A stretch of DNA of 9,966 nt from Thermoplasmatales archaeon (GTDB lineage: Archaea > Thermoplasmatota > Thermoplasmata > Thermoplasmatales > GCA-001856825). The notes below the pieces were generated by a model, which ran no database searches, was not told where the DNA came from, and saw only the letters and a program-made list of their open reading frames with translations. Positions 6,356-9,966 of this stretch are shown here, one piece after another (position 1 is the first letter of the stretch; every line of letters starts with the position of its first letter). The position numbers and the translations under genes were made by a program. Where the stretch lies: NCBI GenBank assembly GCA_014874235.1, contig JACWAC010000042.1, forward strand, positions 1-9,966, given 5' to 3'.

Positions 6356-7519
6356 ATGCCTACATTCAAGTTGCCGGACATAGGAGAGGGGGTGCAGGAG
6401 GGGGAAGTTGTAAAGTGGAACGTGAAGCAGGGAGACAGGGTGCACAAGGACGACATCATAGTCGAAGTCATGACCGATAAGGTCACGGTGCAGATACCTT
6501 CACCTTTCGAGGGAGAGGTAACTAAGATGTATTACAAGGAAGGGGAAATAGCCAAGGTGGGCACTGCCCTCTTAGACATCGGTGGTGCGTCCAGCACGAC
6601 CGTCGCTCAGGAACACGTTGCAGTTGAAGCACCAGCAAAACTGCCAATAAAGGAGGAAGTGGGAGAGAAGGCCTCGGTGCTCGCACCTCCTGCCGTGAGA
6701 AAACTAGCGAGGGAAAGGGGAATCGATCTTTCAAGAGTAAAAGGAACTGGCCCTGGCGGGAGAATAACTGCAAAGGACGTTGAAACGTTCGTTGCCGAAC
6801 CTGAAATAACGGTTGAGGCAGTTGCACAGAAGACCGAAACTACAACAGCCAGAGCCGCGACGGCTGAGCATAGAGTGATGGAGCTAAAGGGACTCAGGAG
6901 ACTGATATCGGAAAAGATGACAAAGTCAAAACGCAACATTCCGCACTATGCGGTCGCTGAAGAAGTGAAGATGCAGGAACTGATAGAATTCAAGGAGAAG
7001 CTGAAAAGCCAGGGAGTCGCTCTCAGTTACACTCCATTCTTTGTGAAGGCGGCAATAGCTGCTCTCAGGGAGTATCCGTATCTGAATGCAAGGTCTCAAG
7101 AAGATGGCAAATTCGAATTACTGGACTACTACAACATCGGGATAGCAGTTGACACTACGGAAGGTCTTACGGTTGCCGTAGTGAAGCAGGCGGACAAGAA
7201 GTCACTAACGGAGCTTTCCGCGGAGATTGAGGACCTCGCAAAGAGGGCAAGGGAAAGCAAGCTGAAACTGGACGAGGTCAGGGATTCCACCTTCACAGTA
7301 ACGAACGTGGGGAGCATAGGAGGGATATTCTCCACCCCGATCATCAATTATCCGGAAGTGGCAATCATGGGCGTACACAGGATAATGGAGGGCCCTGCTG
7401 GCAAATTCATGTACATCACGCTGTCTGCGGATCATCGGCTTGTGGATGGAGCGATGGCTGCGAGGTTTATCACCCGGGTCAAAAGATATTTAGAGGCTCC
7501 GGCTACACTGTTGGTGTGA
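6356..7519 (+). CDS. Dihydrolipoyl acyltransferase, E2 core of the 2-oxoacid dehydrogenase complex
   Basis: Structural core of the complex; it moves the acyl group from the lipoyl arm to CoA. The 387 residues show the full E2 layout: one lipoyl domain (about 1-77) with the lipoylated Lys42 in MTDKV; an Ala/Pro/Glu linker (78-107); the peripheral-subunit binding domain (about 109-145, APPAVRKLARERGIDL then VKGTGPGGRI) that docks E1 and E3; a second linker; and the acyltransferase domain from about 172, containing FTVTNVGSIGG and ending with the catalytic DHRLVDG motif (His360, Asp364). A single lipoyl domain matches known archaeal and branched-chain E2 proteins. Lys42 is the probable target of the LipB and LipA encoded in the same operon. 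It starts nine bases after E1 beta, and E3 follows three bases after its stop. Confidence 0.96.
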   Translation: MPTFKLPDIGEGVQEGEVVKWNVKQGDRVHKDDIIVEVMTDKVTVQIPSPFEGEVTKMYYKEGEIAKVGTALLDIGGASSTTVAQEHVAVEAPAKLPIKEEVGEKASVLAPPAVRKLARERGIDLSRVKGTGPGGRITAKDVETFVAEPEITVEAVAQKTETTTARAATAEHRVMELKGLRRLISEKMTKSKRNIPHYAVAEEVKMQELIEFKEKLKSQGVALSYTPFFVKAAIAALREYPYLNARSQEDGKFELLDYYNIGIAVDTTEGLTVAVVKQADKKSLTELSAEIEDLAKRARESKLKLDEVRDSTFTVTNVGSIGGIFSTPIINYPEVAIMGVHRIMEGPAGKFMYITLSADHRLVDGAMAARFITRVKRYLEAPATLLV

Positions 7520-7522
7520 CAA

Positions 7523-8842
7523 ATGGAATATGATGCCATAATTCTCGGCGGAGGTCCGGGAGGATATTCCACCGCCATAAGGCTAGGCCAGAATGGAAAG
7601 AAGGCACTGATGGTGGAAGAGAACAAGATTGGAGGCGAGTGCCTGAATTACGGATGCATTCCGAGCAAGGCCGTGATAGAACTGGCGGATGCCATATCCT
7701 ATCTCAAAGAAATGCCCGGGGTCACCTCATCCGTTGTTATCGATATGAAGAAATGGCAGGACTGGAAGTGGGGCATGATAAACAAACTCACCTCCGGAGT
7801 GGAAAAACTCGTCACTTCGTACGGCGGAGAAGTCGTGAAAGGCAAGGGAGTAATAGAAAACAGAAATTCAATTAAGGTCAACAACGAAACATTCAACGCA
7901 AAGAATATTGTTATAGCGACCGGTTCTGTCCCCTCCAGAATCAAGGGCATTGATGATGTTTTCTACAACAGGGATATCCTGGATGTTGATCACATTCCCA
8001 AGTCCCTGATAGTCATAGGAGGGGGTTACATAGGAATTGAACTTGGGACTGCTTTTGCAAAGCTAGGCAGCGATGTAACCATCGTTGAAATGATGCCAAA
8101 CATCCTACCTGGAACGGATACCGATCTCAGCAAGTTTGTTGACAGAAGAATGAATTCGTTGGGAATCAAGACTTTCGTTGGAGCCAAAGTGGAGAAGGTA
8201 ACAAGAGAAGGTCAATATACGGTCAACCTCGCGGACGGGAGCCAACTGAAAGCGGAACTCGTTGTAATGACCGTTGGACGCCAACCGAACACTAATGGAT
8301 TTGGCCTGGAGAGACTGAACGTGGAGATGGATGGAAAATTCATCAAGACTGATAAGAGAAAGAGGACGAGCGTTGACGGAGTTTATGCGGTTGGAGACGT
8401 GAGCGGTCAACCCATGTTGGCACACAAGGCGTTCTATGATGCCGGGATAGCCGCAGACAACATCTCCGGAAAGATGGCAGAAGTGGACTACAGAGCGATG
8501 CCATTCGTTATCTATTCCGATCCGGAGATAGTGACTACAGGTACGAAGACTGAAAAGTTCAACAACATCCCTCTCGCAACAAACGGGAGGGCCCTCGGTA
8601 TGAATTACAATCAGGGCGTCTTCAGAGTTTACGTCGACAACGAGTACGTCGTAAAGGGGGGAGCATTCGTCGCACCACGAGCGTCCGAACTCGTGAGCGA
8701 AATATCACTGGCTGTGGAGGCGGGGCTAACTTCTAAAGATGTCGGTATGACCGTGCATCCTCACCCCACGCTTTCGGAGGGAGTCAAGGAGGCAGCAGAA
8801 GCCACTTATGGAAAATCGTTACATTATAAGTCCAGTCGCTGA
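7523..8842 (+). CDS. Dihydrolipoyl dehydrogenase, E3
   Basis: FAD-containing disulfide oxidoreductase that reoxidises the dihydrolipoyl arm of E2 and reduces NAD+. The 439 residues include the FAD-binding GGGPGG (9-14), the redox-active disulfide Cys40-Cys45 in GGECLNYGCIPSK (with Glu39 where Thr is most common), a second Rossmann motif IGGGYIGIELG with a downstream acidic residue in VEMMP that favours NAD+ over NADP+, the FAD-binding VYAVGDV, and a C-terminal dimer domain with the catalytic dyad His414 and Glu419 in HPHPTLSE. It is somewhat shorter than bacterial E3 (about 470). The upstream GGTG is a weak ribosome-binding site, so translation may depend on E2. The last 35 bases also encode the start of lipB. 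The gene symbol could be lpd or pdhD. Confidence 0.95.
   Translation: MEYDAIILGGGPGGYSTAIRLGQNGKKALMVEENKIGGECLNYGCIPSKAVIELADAISYLKEMPGVTSSVVIDMKKWQDWKWGMINKLTSGVEKLVTSYGGEVVKGKGVIENRNSIKVNNETFNAKNIVIATGSVPSRIKGIDDVFYNRDILDVDHIPKSLIVIGGGYIGIELGTAFAKLGSDVTIVEMMPNILPGTDTDLSKFVDRRMNSLGIKTFVGAKVEKVTREGQYTVNLADGSQLKAELVVMTVGRQPNTNGFGLERLNVEMDGKFIKTDKRKRTSVDGVYAVGDVSGQPMLAHKAFYDAGIAADNISGKMAEVDYRAMPFVIYSDPEIVTTGTKTEKFNNIPLATNGRALGMNYNQGVFRVYVDNEYVVKGGAFVAPRASELVSEISLAVEAGLTSKDVGMTVHPHPTLSEGVKEAAEATYGKSLHYKSSR
8786..8792 (+). promoter_or_regulatory. Possible Shine-Dalgarno sequence of lipB, unusually distant
   Basis: AAGGAGG ends 15 bases before ATG 8808, farther than the 5-9 bases seen for the other genes here. 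It lies within the E3 coding sequence. It may act with re-initiation by ribosomes translating E3, or may be coincidental; no closer site is visible. Confidence 0.4.
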
Positions 8843-9449
8843 CCTCGGCACTGTAGATTACTCATACTGTCTTTCACTTCAAAGGAAGCTTGTGGAGATG
8901 GTAAAGAGAGGAGAGATTGGTGATATCCTCCTGTTTCTGGACCATCCTCCCGTATTCACCGTCGGCAGAGGAAAGAAGCCGGAGAACTACGAAGGGATAG
9001 AGGTCATTGAAACTGAACGGGGAGGGGACGTGACCTATCACGGTCCCGGACAGCTCGTGGTCTACCCGATAATCGACCTGGAGAGAAACAGGATAGACGG
9101 GGCCAAGAAACTGGTGCACCTGATCGAGGACATCGTCATCTCTTCCATCGGAAAATTCGGTTATAGCGGCACGGTCGGCGAAGAGCCTGGCATATGGATC
9201 TCTGGGAAGAAAGTGGCATCGATAGGACTGGCAATAAGGGAGAAAGTATCCTTCCATGGCGTTGCAGTCAACATTTCTGAAGAGGTCATATCCGGATTTT
9301 CAAGAATAAATCCCTGCGGCCTTAGCCCTGACACGATAGGTTTTGTGAAGATCGACAGGAGTGCGATGAGAAGGGAGATACAGAAGCGGTTTGAAGACTC
9401 CATTCACCCTTTCGAAGAAGTGAGTGCGGACTATTTCAATCGAATTTGA
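8808..9449 (+). CDS. lipB: Lipoyl(octanoyl) transferase, LipB
   Basis: Transfers an octanoyl group to the lipoyl-domain lysine, the step before LipA. The 213-residue length and motifs match bacterial LipB: LDHPPVFTVGRG (44-55), the signature RGGDVTYHGPGQLVVYPI (71-88), the catalytic Lys135 in SGKKVASIG (132-140), FHGVAVNI (149-156) and the acyl-carrying Cys170 in INPCGL (167-172). Spacing of Lys135 and Cys170 is nearly that of E. coli LipB (Lys135, Cys169). The motif set distinguishes it from lipoate ligase LplA, which lacks this cysteine. It overlaps E3 by 35 bases, placing it in the operon. LipB from bacteria uses octanoyl-ACP; the donor in an archaeon is uncertain. Base composition looks like that of its neighbours, so any transfer is not recent. 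Confidence 0.95.
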   Translation: MENRYIISPVADLGTVDYSYCLSLQRKLVEMVKRGEIGDILLFLDHPPVFTVGRGKKPENYEGIEVIETERGGDVTYHGPGQLVVYPIIDLERNRIDGAKKLVHLIEDIVISSIGKFGYSGTVGEEPGIWISGKKVASIGLAIREKVSFHGVAVNISEEVISGFSRINPCGLSPDTIGFVKIDRSAMRREIQKRFEDSIHPFEEVSADYFNRI

Positions 9450-9476
9450 TGCAGATACTGAAATAAGGCATCTTTG

Positions 9477-9485
9477 GCTGTTTTT
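9477..9485 (+). terminator. Possible weak oligo-T terminator after lipB
   Basis: Five T at 9481-9485, about 30 bases after the lipB stop, are the only T tract in the 91-base gap of this size. Archaeal termination can use such tracts, but five is short; some read-through into the next gene is possible. Confidence 0.3.
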
Positions 9486-9515
9486 CAACCTCCCGAGACC
9501 AAGTTCACAACTTTC

Positions 9516-9520
9516 TTTAA
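9516..9520 (+). promoter_or_regulatory. TATA-like box of the GNAT gene
   Basis: TTTAA at 9516-9520, in a CTTTCTTTAACT context, is centred about 23 bases upstream of GTG 9541, close to the leaderless spacing found at lipA. The match is short, so this is a supporting rather than independent call. Confidence 0.4.
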
Positions 9521-9540
9521 CTCTGTGGTAATTTGGGAGG

Positions 9541-9966
9541 GTGATAGCAAATTCCAGTATAGTTCTAAAGGATGGGACCCTGGTTGTTGTGAGGGAATAC
9601 AATGAATCCGATCTGTCAAAGTTGAAGGAATTTGTCTATTCTGTGTCTGATTCTTCCATTCAGGGTCGGTTTATGCAGAACATCCCAAGAGACAGGGTTC
9701 TTGAACTTCTCATCACAAAGGGAATCATCTCTGTTATCGCAATTAGAGAAGAGAAGATTATCGCCCACGGTGCTCTCTATGAGAAGGTCAAGGAAACATC
9801 GGAGATGGGAATTCTTGTCGACGACAGGTATCAGTCTCTTGGCCTCGGTACCGCGATGCTCGGATTGATGGCAGAGCAGTCCGTAAGATCTGGCGCGGGG
9901 GAGATTATCGCCTACGTTGCGCCTGAGAACTACAAGATGATCGCCGTGGTAAAGAGCCTCGGATTC
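9541..9966 (+). CDS. GNAT-family N-acetyltransferase, 3' end outside the window
   Basis: An open frame of 142 codons runs from GTG 9541 to the window edge without a stop. It has the acetyl-CoA-binding motif of GNAT enzymes, Q-x-x-G-L-G at 98-103 (DDRYQSLGLGTAM, 94-106), followed by a helix and the motif B segment VAPENYKMIAVVKSLGF at the truncated end. The N-terminal VREYNESDLSKLKEFVYSVS resembles the first strand and helix of protein-acetyltransferase (Pat)-like and acyl-CoA-synthetase-linked GNAT domains. The substrate is unknown. An in-frame TAA at 9529-9531 limits any upstream start; GGGAGG touches the GTG directly and is too close to act as a normal ribosome-binding site, while TTTAA about 23 bases upstream favours a leaderless GTG start. 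GTG 9589 is a less likely alternative. A Pat-like enzyme might regulate acyl-CoA metabolism, but linkage to the operon is speculative. Confidence 0.75.
   Translation, partial: MIANSSIVLKDGTLVVVREYNESDLSKLKEFVYSVSDSSIQGRFMQNIPRDRVLELLITKGIISVIAIREEKIIAHGALYEKVKETSEMGILVDDRYQSLGLGTAMLGLMAEQSVRSGAGEIIAYVAPENYKMIAVVKSLGF

Noticed and set aside
8808..9449. Reading the last operon gene as a lipoate ligase (LplA) instead of LipB
   Set aside because: The RGGDVTYHGPGQ signature, catalytic Cys170 in PCGL and the Lys135 spacing are those of LipB; LplA lacks the cysteine and has a different ATP-binding arrangement.
9489..9540. CCTCCC (9489-9494) and GGGAGG (9535-9540) as an inverted repeat around the GNAT promoter
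   Set aside because: Only six base pairs with a 40-base loop. If the GNAT message is leaderless the repeat is not transcribed, and the GGGAGG is easily explained by chance near the start codon.

Overview
This window looks like chromosomal DNA of an archaeon, most likely a Thermoplasmatales-type (Thermoplasmatota) acidophile. The evidence is: TTTAA(A) boxes centred 23-25 bases upstream of start codons, as in archaeal leaderless transcripts; a purine-rich BRE-like element at the best of them; arginine codons mostly AGA/AGG; moderate GC by eye; and a four-gene 2-oxoacid dehydrogenase cluster in the E1alpha-E1beta-E2-E3 order known from Thermoplasma. The assignment is inferred; there is no rRNA or other marker gene here.

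Layout: positions 1-96 are an A-rich gene-free end that probably holds the terminator of the leftward operon. Positions 97-1898 (minus strand) are a two-gene transport operon: a small DUF3311 membrane protein (translated first) overlapping by 4 bases an SSS-family solute:cation symporter of the monocarboxylate-permease type. Positions 1899-2015 are a divergent promoter region. Positions 2016-3479 (plus) encode a 14-helix DHA2-type MFS exporter, probably starting at GTG 2025 and not TTG 2016. Positions 3532-9449 (plus) are a tight six-gene operon: lipA, E1alpha, E1beta, E2, E3, lipB, with gaps or overlaps of 3, -14, 9, 3 and -35 bases and a strong archaeal promoter in front of lipA. Positions 9541-9966 are the start of a GNAT acetyltransferase cut off by the window end.

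How the genes work together: E1 (TPP-dependent, alpha2beta2) decarboxylates a 2-oxoacid and passes the acyl group to the lipoyl arm on Lys42 of E2. E2 transfers it to CoA, and E3 reoxidises the dihydrolipoyl arm with NAD+. LipB places an octanoyl group on the same lysine and LipA inserts the two sulfurs. The operon therefore encodes both an acyl-CoA-producing machine and the two enzymes that build its swinging-arm cofactor. The E1 sequences look more like branched-chain 2-oxoacid dehydrogenase than strict pyruvate dehydrogenase.

Most notable points: (1) a self-contained lipoylation plus dehydrogenase operon in a probable archaeon, where lipoate-ligase routes are the better-known solution; (2) LipB normally uses octanoyl-ACP, and archaea generally lack the ACP/FAS II system, so the octanoyl donor is an open question; (3) a Thr in the first position after Arg of the LipA RSSY signature; (4) possible loss of the sodium-site serine in the SSS transporter. 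I found no CRISPR array, transposon, tRNA or rRNA. Apart from the unusual pairing of known enzymes, I see no clearly new system.
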